NCBI GenBank assembly: GCA_004026145.2
Contig: SWLE01000637.1
Span: 1 to 64,000, forward strand
Direction of reading: 5' to 3'
DNA length: 64,000 bases
DNA from: Takifugu bimaculatus
Lineage: Eukaryota; Chordata; Actinopteri; Tetraodontiformes; Tetraodontidae
In this document: positions 44,150-54,105 of the stretch, in pieces
Layout: every line of letters begins with the position of its first letter
How positions within the stretch are numbered: the stretch's first letter is position 1
Notes under the pieces: generated by a model
The model's database searches: none
Told to the model about the DNA's origin: nothing
What the model saw: only the letters and a program-made list of their open reading frames with translations
Program-made: the position numbers and the translations under genes

Positions 44150-44942
44150 GTTGACATTAGAGGTAAGATCGGGCCTAAAAAATCCAGCCCGACCCGACCC
44201 AGGCCCGCGGGTATTAAAGCCCGACCCGGCCCGAGCCCGATCAATTAACTTGATTTGCTGGCCTGAGCCCGAAACAAACCCGAAATTTTATATTTTATTT
44301 GTGAGGATTCAGGAGGAGGAATTGTAGATCGCGAGGAAGGGCATCTGGGGTAAAGCCTCCAGGGCGTAGCAGGTTCACTATAGTCTTCGTTACTAAAGGC
44401 GGAAACAAACAGACTTGAAAAATCCTCCGCTGGAGACTGCGCGCACGGATGAATCCATTCATACATGTTTCTGGACCAGCTGCTGTTTGAGAAGTCAGAC
44501 CCGCTGAGGTAGGTGGTCCAGAGCGGTCACCTCGGTGTAAAGTGCGTGTTATTCCTGTGAAATAAGGGAAATAAATAAACCCTCAGATGGATGGATGGAA
44601 AATTAAAAAGAGGGCGGGACCGCGGCATTCACGTGCGCACGGCATGGTCTGGCTCTGTTTAGTAGTTAAATAGCAATTAGCATACAGCGCCTTCTCTGTT
44701 TTATCCAAATTATTTATTTATAATAAGTATTCCTTAGTTTAGTATCCACACATCGTTTTAGTGTATATTTTTATAAACAAATATTTATTAAAAAAAAGTC
44801 AGCGAGAGAGAAGCCCGGCCCGACCCGACCCGAACGTAATGATTGACATTTTACGCATTTTAAGCCCGAGCCCGACCCGAATTTTGGGTTGGGTCGGGCT
44901 CGGACTCGGGCTCGGTCTTAAGATCTTACCTCTAGTTGACAT
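44150..44942. mobile_element. hAT MITE inserted in Gmr1 pol (element 44158-44934)
   Basis: This 777-bp non-autonomous element has 13-bp perfect terminal inverted repeats (tagaggtaagatc) and an 8-bp target duplication GTTGACAT (44150-44157 and 44935-44942), diagnostic of hAT. The subterminal regions are rich in cccgaccc motifs in inverted arrangement. Removing it restores the pol frame. No transposase is present. Confidence 0.93.
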
Positions 44943-45138
44943 GGAAGACTTGCCGTTTCTTTCGACGGTCTGGCATGTCAATCTCGTACGTCACAGCTCC
45001 CATTTTGCGTGTCACGGTGTAGGGCCCCTGCCATTTCGCCAACAGCTTGTTGTCAGAGCTGGGCAAGAGTAGCAGGACCCGGTCACCAGGCTGGAAACGG
45101 CGTGTGCGAGCAGACCGGTCATACCATGACTTCTGTCG
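44943..45138 (-). pseudogene. pol: Gmr1-like integrase C-terminal domain
   Basis: The minus strand reads QKSWYDRSARTRRFQPGDRV, then LAKWQGPYTVTRK and RQVFHV. This is the integrase C-terminal SH3-like part seen in gypsy elements. It is separated from the catalytic core by the LINE at 45144-48360 and from RT by the hAT MITE. Confidence 0.88.
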
Positions 45139-45418
45139 ATGTTCAGAATCAGAATCAGAATCAGAAGAAGGTTTATTGCCATTGTTCATGTAATACACAG
45201 TATTACACAAACTAGGAATTTGTCATGGTGTGCCGCTGCGACATTCAACATAACACTAGACATCAACACCACACTAGAATAAGATAAATAAAATAAAATA
45301 AGACTTATATACAGTATATACATAAATAGTGAGTGGTAAGAAATAGTGCAGGTCCATGAGGAGTAATGTATTGTTTATGAGTCCGGCTGGCTGCTGTACA
45401 TGGTGCTTAAGTGATAAG

Positions 45419-46972
45419 TCACTTGGTGTTCAGCAGCCTGATGGCAGAGGGGAAGAAGCTGTTAGTGTAGCGGGAGGTTCTGGTCCGAATGGACCGTAGT
45501 CTCCTGCCTGAGGGGAGGGGGGAAAACAGTCCGTGACCAGGGTGGGAAGGGTCGGCCGTGATCCGACCTGCACACCTCCGGGTCCTAGAGATATACAGGT
45601 CCTGGATGGATGGAAGCCTGCAGCCGATCACCTTCTCGGCAGCGCGCACGACGCGCTGCAGCCTCAGTCTGTCCCTGGCGGTGGCACCAGCAAACCACAC
45701 GGTGATGGAGGAGGTGAGGATGGACTCGATGATGGCCGTATAAAACTGCGCCAACATCCTGGGAGGCAGTTTGAGCTTCCTCAGCTTCCGTAGGAAGAAC
45801 ATCCTTTGCTGGGCCTTCTTGATGAGGGAGCTGATGGTTGGCTCCCACTTAAGGTCCCGGGTGATGGTGGTGCCCAGGAAGCGGAAGGAGTCCGTGATGG
45901 TGACGGGGGAGTCCATAAGGGCAAGGGGGGGCAAAGGGGCTGTAACTTTCCTGAAGTCCACAATCATCTCCACTGTTTTCTGAGCGTTCAGCTGCAGGTT
46001 GTTGTGTCCGCACCAGGACACCAGTCGAGCCACCTCCCTCCGGTCTCATCGCCATTGGAGATGAGACCGATGAGGGTGGTGTCATCCGCAAACTTGATCA
46101 GTTTGACAGACTGGTGGCTTGAGGTGCAGCAGTTTGTATACAGGGAGAAGAGCAGGGGGGGGAAGGACACAGCCCTGGGGTGATCCGGTGCTGATGGTGA
46201 TGGAGTCGGAGACAGTCTTCCCCAGCCGCACGTACTGCCTCCGATCCGTCAGGAAGTGAGTGATCCACCTGCAGAGGGAGTCAGGCACACTAAGCTGGGA
46301 CAGCTTGTCCTGTAGCAGAGCGGGGCGGATGGTATTGAATGCAGAGCTGAAGTCCACGAACAGGATCCTCGCGTAGGTTCCCGGGGAGTCCAGATGCTGC
46401 AGGGTGGAGTGAAGGGCCAGGTTGACCGCGTCGTCCACAGATCTGTTGGCTCTGTAGGCGAACTGCAGTGGATCCAGGAGGGGGGTGGTGATGGACTTGA
46501 GGTGTGGCAGGATCAGGCGCTCTAAGGACTTCATGACTACAGAGGTGAGCGCCACAGGTCTGTAGTCGTTAAGCCCAGTGATCCGTGGCTTCTTGGGGAC
46601 AGGGACGATGGTTGAGGTTTTGAGGCAGGCTGGCACCTGGCACGACTCCAGGGAGGAGTTGAAGATGTCTGTGAAGACAGGAGTCAGCTCCTCTGCGCAG
46701 TGCCTCAGGGTGGAGGGAGACACGCCGTCCGGGCCAGGGGCCTTGCACGGGTTCAGCCTGGCGAACTGCCTGCGCACATCCTGCTCACTGATGGTGAACG
46801 AAGGGGGGGAGGAGGGGGGAACTGGTGGTAAGTGATGGAGGGGGGGGACTGATGGTGAGTGGAGGGGGGGAGGAGGAGGGGACTGCCTTTGATGGAGTAA
46901 GGTCCATGGGGGCAGTGACACTGGGGGGAGGGGAGGTGTTGGGCATGGCTGACGAGGTGTCAAAGCGGGCAT
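45419..46972 (-). pseudogene. L2-type LINE: reverse transcriptase, frameshifted
   Basis: The first block (46082-46972) has NPCKAPGPDGVSPSTLRHC, VPVPKKPRITGLNDYRPVAL, FVDFSSAFNTIRPAL and STGSPQGCVL. A shift near 46155 moves on to KFADDTTLIGLISNGDE (45988-46170, FADD active site). Another near 46050 leads to the C-terminal block (45419-46033: NNLQLNAQKTVEMIVDFRK, RRFLGTTITRD-like, FFPSAIRLLNTK end). With only a few indels it is relatively young but inactive. Confidence 0.9.
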
Positions 46973-48353
46973 AGTGGAGGGACAGGCTCTGACAAAGGGC
47001 TTTGTCGTCCTGACCCTTTGAAGCCTGAGGCCTGTAGTCGGTGATCTGCCTCAGGCCTCTCCACACAGAAGCAGAGTCGTTAGCAGTAAACTGCTGCTGA
47101 AGTTTCTCCGAATACACAGATTTAGCTCTCCTCAGTTCCTTGCTAAACCGGTATTTGGCCTCTCTGTAGCAGTCTCTGTCTCCACTTTTCAGCGCTGCTT
47201 CCTTTTCTTTCCTGATCTGTCTGAGTCTCGGTGTGAACCAGGGCTTGTCATTGGAGTAACTCACCCTAGTGCGCGTTGGTAGAATGCGCTCCTCACAAAA
47301 GTGAATATATGAGGTCACAGTGTCCGTGTACTCATCCAGATCATGTGTGGCCCCTTTAAACATGTCCCAGTCAGTTGTGTCCAAGCACATGCGCAGCTCC
47401 TCCACAGCCTCACTGGTCCATCTCTTCGTGGTTCTCACGGATGGCTTTGTTAGTTTGAGTTTCTGTCTGTATGTGGGGATCAGGTGGACCATCACGTGAT
47501 CAGACAGTCCTAGCGCAGCACGGGGGATGGCCCGATACGCGTCCTTCACTGTGGTGTAGCAGTGATCCAGCGTGTTCTCTGCTCTGGTGGGGCATTTGAT
47601 AAACTGTTTGTACCTGGGGAGCTCGTATCTCAGGTTGCTCTGATTAAAGTCACCAAGCACGATAACCAGAGCGTCGGGATAGGTCCGCTCCACTTGTTGA
47701 ATACGGTCCGCATCTGGCGAGATGTAAACAGAGGCCAGAATGAATGAAGCGAACTCACGCGGAGAATAGAAGGGTCTGCAGTTGATGAAAAGGTATTCCA
47801 AAGCAGGAGAACAGTGCTGAGAGATCACAGTCACATCAGTGCACCAGTCGCTGTTGATGTAGAAGCAGACTCCACCGCCTGCTCTCTTGCCAGAGAGCGC
47901 CAGGTCGCGGTCGGCACAGAACAGCTGGAATCCCTCGAGGAGGAGCGCGCTGTCCGGTGTCTCTTTCCTGAACCAGGTTTCAGTGAAGCAGAGAACACAC
48001 GAGGTGGAGAAATCTTTAATCCGCATCAGCAACTTCAGCTCGTCCATTTTGTTACAAAGTGAGTTGGCGTTGGACAGAAAGATCCCAGGCAGCGCCGTGC
48101 GCGAGCCTCTCCTGCGTAGTCTCGCCAGGGCACCGGCCCGTCTTCCTCTCCTCCGCCGTCTCACCTTTTGGGCCAAAAAGTAAACCAGGTCGGCTGCAGG
48201 AGCCAGAAAAACTGGAAGTAAGTCCGTGGGGGTGAGAGTCCTGATGTTTAGTAGCTCTTCACGGGTGTAAGAGCAGGCAGACACACAATTAACAAACAAA
48301 AATAGACAAACAAGAACGCAGCAAGACACCAAGGCGACCGCTCTGGGCGCCAT
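46785..48353 (-). pseudogene. L2-type LINE: N-terminus and endonuclease
   Basis: An open frame of 522 codons begins with MAPRAVALVSCCVLVCLFLF, a hydrophobic segment. It then has APE-type endonuclease motifs: SNANSLCNKMDEL, FTETWF (catalytic E), VLGDFNQSN (D/N) and LSDHVMV (SDH). A linker with SNDKPWFTPRLRQIRKEKE and YRFSKELRRAKSVYSEKL precedes the RT. It ends in a poly-proline run where a G-run indel near 46860 changes frame; RT continues in 46082-46972. Confidence 0.9.
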
Positions 48354-50578
48354 CTTGGAAATGTTGAGCCTGGCGAAGGTTGTCTTGAGCCATTGCAGTC
48401 ACTGCGGTCAGCCTCTCCCTCATCTTCAGGACGTAGGAGATGATGTCCGTCTGCTGCGGCGTCTCTCCTTCCCAGGTCTCCCTCAGCACGTCCAGTGGGC
48501 CCCGCACCTGATGTCCATACAGCAGCTCGAAAGGGGAGAACCCAGTTGATTCTTGGGGAACCTCCCATGCGCTTTATCCCTAACAAGTCATACACTTGTT
48601 GGAGTGTTTTGCTCATGAAGTTGGGACCTTGATCTGTTAAAACCTCACGGGGAATCCCTACTCTGGAGAACAACTGTAGCAGGCAAGAGGCAACCTGCTT
48701 GGCAGTGACAACCTTTAGGGGGAAGGCTTCTGGATACCTGGTGGCGTAGTCACAAACAACCAAAATGAAGCGGTTCCCTGACCTACTCCTCTCCAGGGGA
48801 CCAACAACATCTACCCCTATCCGTTCAAACCGGGTGTCAACAACAGGAAGTGGCACTAATGGGGCATGTGCCAAACCTTTGGCTCCTGCCAATTGACATT
48901 GTGGACATGACCTGCAGTATTCTTTGATTTGTACAAACATTCCTGGCCAGTAAAAACGTCTGCCGATGCGCTGTAGAGTCTTCATGTGAGCTAGGTGCCC
49001 TGCCCAAGGGATTGTGTGGCCTAGCTCTAACACTTGTGTACTATATTTCTCTGGCACAACAAGTTGTAAGCCATCCTCGCTCTGCCTGTACAAGATGTTA
49101 TTTTGCAGGATGAAAACTTCCTTTCCAAGAGCGGGGAGAAAACACACACCATCCTCTACCTTCTTAAACAGTGGGGCTAGCGTCAGATCTGCACGTTGTA
49201 TATCTGCAATATCACCAGAAAAACGTACATCTGCATCAGACAAGCTAGGGGGATCAACATCTGTCACACTCTGCAAGTCTGAATGCTCTATAATCTCCTC
49301 CACTGTCTGTCTACGCTTAGCACATCTTTCTTCTCTGGTGCATGCTGGCTCAACTGGAACATCCTCACCATAAAAAGGAAAATCTGCCATGTCAATAGGT
49401 TTTGCTTTTGCCATCGCTCTAGTCACTACACAGGCCAAGGCAGTCCTACCTACCAGGTCTGACAAAACAGGGAGATCTTGGCCCAACAACACTGGGTACG
49501 GCAGCTTGGGAACCAGCCCCACACTAAGCGGATACGTCTGACCACAAACCTTGACATATGCATCTGCTGTACTATGTTCAGTCTGATCACCATGAACACA
49601 ACAAATGGTCAATTTGTCATTCTCATTTATACACTCAAGGGGGACTAAATCTGCTTGAACCAAAGTTTGGGTGCATCCCGTGTCAACTAAGGCCTTTGTG
49701 AGTTTACCATTTAGCTCCACTGTAATAACAGGATCCCTGCTAAGCTGATTCTTAAGGGGTGGGCTAGGGTTGGGTACATAACACAGATGGGAGTGTTTGG
49801 GCTTCCTGAGGGGGCAAGCCGGGCTCTTGTGACCTTCCCTACCACAGTTAAAACAAGACACCCCTTGGGACTTAACACTGCCTTGGGGAGGGGGTTGTGC
49901 GCTCCTATTGTAGCTACCAGAACCACATCCTTTACCAACACCATCAGACTTACCCCAGGGCGGGTGGTCCCACACTCCAGCGTAGCGGAACCTCTTGGAG
50001 CCCTTGTGTGCGGCGACAAAGTTCTCCACCATGGTGGCGGCCTCTGCTGCTGTTGCTGGGTTCCGTTCCTTGACCCAGGTCCTCACCTCCGGATAGAGAA
50101 TGCGCAGGTATTGCTCCAGCACCATGGTCTCCATGAGGGCCTCTTTGCTGCAGCTGTCGTACTTCACCCATTTACAAAAAAGGTCTTTCAGGCGTATGTA
50201 CAGTTCTTGTGGTGTTTCGTCTTGGCTGGTATCTAGAGCTCTGAATTGTGAGCGGTACGTCTCTGCATTAATGTCGTACTTCTTTAGTATGGCTTCTTTC
50301 AGTCTGTCAAAGTCCGTGTTGTTTTCAGGGTCCATTGCAATGAAAGCACTCCTGGCTTTGCCTGTTAAGAGTGGTATAAGGTGGATTGCCCAGTCTGCCT
50401 TTGGCCACTCACAGGCTGCTGCCAGCTTCTCAAAGGTCGTCAGGTAATGGTCTATATTGTCTGCATCTTCCAGCTTTGCCATCTTCAGCTTGTATGGCGT
50501 CTTACCCCCTCTGGCGGTGGCTGCAGGCAGTTCTGTTGTAGCCCCATGAGAGGGAACTGGACTGGTCTTCCTCCACAT
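48248..50578 (-). pseudogene. gag-pol: Gmr1-like gag-protease-integrase, integrase internally deleted
   Basis: The long frame contains capsid sequence (LIPLLTGKARSAFIAMD, 67-83) and a SCAN-like helical segment at about 107-190 (ETYRSQFRAL, PQELYIRLKDLFCKWVK, LEQYLRILYPEVRTWVKE). A CCHC knuckle (242-255) and an aspartic protease (DTG at 299-301, VLLGQDLP) follow. The integrase zinc finger is H521, H528, C555, C558. Catalytic core D590 and D649 (LTDQGPNF) are present. After KRM (671) about 50 codons, including the third catalytic glutamate, are missing and the frame shifts. Core sequence resumes in another frame (48507 downward, VRGPLDVL) until the LINE. The last 100 residues of this frame are not integrase. 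Confidence 0.9.
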
Positions 50579-50861
50579 CCAGCTGTAGCTGGGTCACCTG
50601 ATGGGCAAGATCTGCATACTGCTGGGCTTGCTGGGCTGACTCTCTCTCCAGCTTGTCATCTCTGGCCCGCTGCACCATCATGAAGGACTCGAACATTTTT
50701 GCCAGCCGGTCCAGGGATGACTCACTGGGGTTGGCTGCTGTCGCTACCGCAACGTCCCCAACTGCTGCTGCTGCCTCGTCAGAGGCCTTCTTCCTCGTCG
50801 CCATCTTTGTTACCTTGTTCTGTCTCACTCCAAATCCCACTTCTGACACCACATGTCGCAA
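50502..50861 (-). pseudogene. gag: Gmr1-like gag N-terminus
   Basis: The probable start is the ATG at about 50804 (MATRKKASDEAAAA), since the upstream codons overlap the primer site. It includes a probable coiled-coil (RARDDKLERESAQQAQQYAD, then LAHQVTQLQLDVEED). A one-base indel near 50550 puts it out of frame with the rest of Gag. Confidence 0.8.
50834..50851 (-). promoter_or_regulatory. Primer binding site, tRNA-Leu type
   Basis: The plus strand reads atcccacttctgacacca, which matches the 3' end of a leucine tRNA with CCA. The reverse strand would therefore bind tRNA-Leu. It sits two bases from the 5' LTR, as expected for minus-strand DNA priming. Confidence 0.85.
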
Positions 50862-51552
50862 GGATGAACGGCGGTGGAGGAGACAGAGGGAGATGGGAGA
50901 TTCTTTCCTCCAAAAATGTATTTTAATTTACCAAAAATAAAGCGCCGTCAGAAGATGCCAGGCTAAATCCATACAATACGTACAGACCCTGCACACTCTT
51001 ACACCCCACCACTTTAACTCTTTTCCAACAATTTTCTTTTTCTTCCAAAACAATGACCAACCAACTCAACAACCAACACGAAACCCTGTCTTGGGCCTAC
51101 TACAGGGCTTTTATACCTGTAGCCCCTCCCACAGGTGAAACCAATTATCAAAATTATTACGCTCACTAATACATTTACAAACTCAAAATTACAAACGAAA
51201 AGAAAATACAAAATATGCGTAAAACTTCCAAAACAAATTTCCACCACCAACAACCACCCAGTGCACAGTAAAATACATGTTCAATTTACCCCAATAAAAC
51301 ACCCCCGCTAAAATAGATTGTGCCGTAGCACCCCGCGAAACCCCTCCATATATACAATCATGGACCAGTCCTTCGGTTTCCCCAAACGAGGAAGTATGTC
51401 CTGCTGGTGAGCTATGGTAAAAAGTGGTGTGTATGAAATGCTTAAACCGAGTAACCCTAGACGGAACAGAATGGAAATGAAATGTTTGTGTGTGCGTATG
51501 AAGTGTGTGCGTATGAAGTGTGTGCGTAAGTGGCACGGCTCACTCCGTGACA
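50854..51552 (-). repeat. 5' LTR of the Gmr1-like element
   Basis: 699 bp, the same length and ends as 41895-42593, which supports a single insertion event. It should carry the element promoter. A TATA-like tatatat lies near 51346, but I cannot place a start site. Confidence 0.93.
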
Positions 51553-51694
51553 GAGAGAATAGATAGAGCATAATATAACATAATACATTATATGAATTAA
51601 AATATGTCTGTGTAGATTCTCGATCATCCAGGTCATTGTATCCAAGGTAGTTTTCTATGTCAGTTTTGAAGAAGCCTTCTGACCCAGCGGCCAT
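51553..51694. repeat. Right flank of the Gmr1 insertion with inverted-repeat arm
   Basis: It starts with the GAGAG duplication and an AT-rich stretch. The 18-mer at 51642-51659 (ccaaggtagttttctatg) is exactly complementary to 51926-51943, forming arms around the repeat at 51695-51880. Confidence 0.55.
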
Positions 51695-51844
51695 CAGCAG
51701 GAGGGTCCCCCTACATGAGCCTGGTCCTGCTCAAGGTTTCTTCCTGTTAAAGGGGAGTTTTTCCTTGCCACTGTTGCTTGTCTGGGGTCAGGCCCTGGGA
51801 TTCTGGAAAGCGCCTTGAAACAATTTTGATTGTATAAGACGCTA

Positions 51845-51875
<31 letters not shown>

Positions 51876-51880
51876 TCTGG
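51695..51880 (+). repeat. Dispersed repeat with RTE-type tail, plus orientation
   Basis: gccatcagcaggagggtccc to gctatataaataaagattg with a (TTGAT)n tail. It is the same family as 41644-41894 in reverse. The shared 3' end resembles RTE/Expander-type LINE tails. It is non-coding. Confidence 0.65.
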
Positions 51881-52111
51881 ATAGAAGGCGAAACGTCTTC
51901 AAGAGAAGAAACCCAGTCCAGTTGCCATAGAAAACTACCTTGGATTAATTAAAATAAGCTGCTGGTAGAGTCGGGTTGGGTGGGTCAGCGGGGTCGGAGG
52001 TCCATATACAGCTTATGAAGGTGGCGATACCTGTAGATGAATACGGGGGGGCAGAAAAACTACACATGAAATAACATTACTAGTCTACTTGGTGAGGAGG
52101 AGAGGAGGGGA
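51881..52111. other. Inverted-repeat right arm and unassigned spacer
   Basis: It contains gaaacgtcttcaagag and the complementary 18-mer (51926-51943), followed by non-coding sequence up to the Rex3 resumption at 52112. Confidence 0.45.
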
Positions 52112-52588
52112 GAGGATTCAGGAGGAGTAATGTGGGTTTCATCCTGGGCGTGGAGCGGTGGACCAGATCAGCAGGATCTTCCAGGGTGCATGGGAGTTTG
52201 CCCAACCAGTCCACATGTGTTTTGTGGACTTGGAGAAGCATTCGACCGTGTCCCTTGGGGGTCTTGTGGGGGGTTCTCCGAGAGTATGAGGTGTCGGTCT
52301 GCCTGATACAGGCCGTGCGCTCCCTGTACGATCGGTGACAGAGTTTGGTCCGCATTGCTGGCAGTAAGTCGAACTCGTTTCCAGTGAGGGTTGGTCTCCG
52401 CCAGGGCTGCCCTTTGTCACTGATTCTGTTCATAACTTTTATGGACAGAATCAGAATCAGATTCTGTTCATAGCTTTTATGGACAGAATTTGTAGGTGCA
52501 GTCGTGGTGTTGAGGCGGTCCAGTTTGGTGAACTCAGGATCGGGTCTCTTTTCAGATGATGTGGTCCTGTTGGTGTCATCGGTGTTGT
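52112..52588 (+). mobile_element. Diverged Rex3 LINE, RT middle part (nest level 1, continued)
   Basis: It resumes after 41643 with the Rex3 ggattcaggagg sequence, then gtggacttggagaa (RT motif A region, frameshifted) and cgccagggctgccctttgtc. A small duplication of the rttctgttcat...ggacagaat block lies at 52425-52490, then gatgtggtcctgttgg (former ADD region). It has many stops. Confidence 0.78.
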
Positions 52589-53105
52589 GAAAAATTGCGA
52601 ATTGCATTTTATGTTATAGCTATTTTACAGAAAGTAGAGTAGTTTCGTAGATAATGCGAGAAGGATTAACTGGTTGAAAGTTAACTGGGGTAAAGTGGAC
52701 TGGGGGAAACTGTATGTGAGCGTTTTTGTAAGGAGGAGGACAAAACAATAATGTGTGATATTTGCTTGAGTTAGGGTTCTCAAGGCTGTGCACCTGTGCG
52801 TAGGCTGAGAGCCACTTCAATATAGTCAAAATATGAGCAACGTGATTCGGCTGATGCAAACTATGTCACAAAAGAAACACCTATTGCTGTGTAATTGTGC
52901 TGATTTTAATAAAAGAACCAACTCTGGGCTGGAGTGGGGGTCTCCGGGACAGTGTGACAGTAGACGTGTCTGTAATGGAGCGGAACCCCCCTTGGCCAAG
53001 GTTGAAAAGAAACATTGACAATCTGGTCTCAATTTGTGGTGAACTTCGTTCGTGCACCTGTCTGAGTACACTTCTGAAGATTTCGATGTCATTGGCTATC
53101 GGTCA
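52589..53105. other. Unassigned insertion in the diverged Rex3
   Basis: About 0.5 kb separates two Rex3 parts that are adjacent in other copies. No terminal repeats or coding capacity could be identified. Confidence 0.45.
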
Positions 53106-53333
53106 TCTCCAAGGATCACTGGATCGGTTCGCCATTGCGTGTGAAGCAGCTGGGATGAGAATCAGCACCTCTAAATCCGAGGCCGTGGTTCCCAACCGGA
53201 AAAAGGTGGAGTGCCTTCTCCAGGTCAAGGAGGAGATCCTGCCCCAAGTGGAGAAGTTCAAGTACCTCAGGATCTTGTTCACGAGTGAAGGAAGAATGGA
53301 GCAGGAGCTCTACAGGTGGATAGGAGATAGGGA
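53106..53333 (+). mobile_element. Diverged Rex3 LINE, RT C-terminal piece
   Basis: It reads FAIACEAAGMRISTSKSEAV, then KKVECLLQVKEEILPQVEKF and LFTSEGRMEQELYRW (frame within 52897-53379). The final C-terminal domain and tail are missing. Confidence 0.82.
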
Positions 53334-54105
53334 GAGATTTGTTGTGAAGCTGCATGCTAGCATTTATAGTATTCATTGATGGTTTGTTTCTCACCATCCC
53401 TGACAGTAAAATGTTGCAGGTTGTCTTTGGTTTCGCGAGATATCACCTACTTGTGCATCATTGACATCTGCTATGAGACCTTTGATGGAGTGTTATTGTG
53501 TTGCTGCAGTTGACTCCTCTGCTGAGTAAACTCATTTGGTGTCTTCCTCCCTGAAAAGATGATTCAATTTGGCCTGTGAAAATTATTTGATCATTGGTCC
53601 TAAAGGCTGTGTTCAAATTCATAATCAGAATTCATAATTTTCAATTCAAATGACCAAAGATCAAGAAATTTTATACAAATATCCTGAGGTGTTACCTCAT
53701 GTCGGAGTTGCTGTGAAGGCTGGTGTTGATGAAAAACAGCTAAATGAGATGATAGAAGGTACCACAGTCTGCAGCCATCTTTCCTTGGCTCTCACTTCTT
53801 TGGGGAGTGATTTATATTCTTCCCCAAAGTACTTTTATTCAACAGAAGGTGTCTTTTCCTCTTGTGTATGGACCACCCTCTGATATGTTTGAAGTTCCTA
53901 ATGAATTATGGGCCAAACATGCAAATCATGTGGGATTATTGACATCTGCTCTACCTCATGTTGGTGAACTCAAACCTAACTCTAAACTTCCAATGATCAG
54001 GCAATATTAATTACAAAAATCAACAGAAGGAATAGAGGGTGTAATCAAGTCTCTCCTGGAGCAGGGGAGCTAGTGGAAACAAGCAGTCCACGTAATACTC
54101 CCATT
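53334..54105 (+). mobile_element. Endogenous retrovirus remnant, protease-RT junction (unit 4)
   Basis: Bases 53650-53883 form an open stretch I cannot identify with certainty. From about 53865 the frame at 53807-54010 reads VYGPPSDMFEVPNELWAKHA, then HVGELKPNSK and MIRQY, a pattern typical of the retroviral pol region just before RT. A TAA follows directly. This is upstream of the part kept in units 1-3. The sushi LTR at 54106 interrupts it. It is non-functional. Confidence 0.65.

Larger units (their letters stand above)
45139..48365 (-). mobile_element. L2-type LINE inserted in Gmr1 integrase (element 45144-48360)
   Basis: This 3217-bp insertion is flanked by ATGTT (45139-45143, 48361-48365), a short target duplication. 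The 3' end carries a (TTCTGA)n tail (45144-45170). It is a near-complete single-ORF non-LTR element of the Jockey/L2 group with endonuclease and RT. The 5' end begins at ttccaagATGGCGCC, so the ORF starts almost at the element start. Its reading frames are given separately. Confidence 0.92.
41890..51557 (-). mobile_element. Gmr1-like Ty3/gypsy LTR retrotransposon (element 41895-51552)
   Basis: Two 699-bp LTRs in the same orientation flank the element, with GAGAG target duplications at 41890-41894 and 51553-51557. Reading on the minus strand: 5' LTR, tRNA-Leu-type primer site, gag, CCHC knuckle, protease, integrase, reverse transcriptase, RNase H, purine tract, 3' LTR. Integrase before RT is the Ty1/copia-like order known in Gmr1-like elements of deuterostomes. 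It contains two later insertions, a 3.2-kb LINE (45144-48360) and a 777-bp hAT MITE (44158-44934). Without them it would be about 5.7 kb. The gag frameshift and an integrase deletion make it non-autonomous. Confidence 0.93.

Noticed and set aside
44761..45072. 103-codon plus-strand frame over the hAT MITE end
   Set aside because: It crosses the transposon boundary into integrase antisense; repetitive proline/glycine content comes from the cccgaccc arrays.
45533..45793. Several plus-strand frames of 60-125 codons across 45500-48200
   Set aside because: They are antisense to the L2-type LINE endonuclease and RT and show no codon or motif support.
48248..48555. C-terminal 100 residues of the 776-codon gag-pol frame as a novel domain
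   Set aside because: They follow a frameshift. The true integrase core continues in another frame over the same bases, so the tail is out-of-frame translation.
53650..53883. 77-codon open frame as a host gene
   Set aside because: It is adjacent to and in line with retroviral pol remnants and has no promoter or splice evidence; best treated as part of the provirus.
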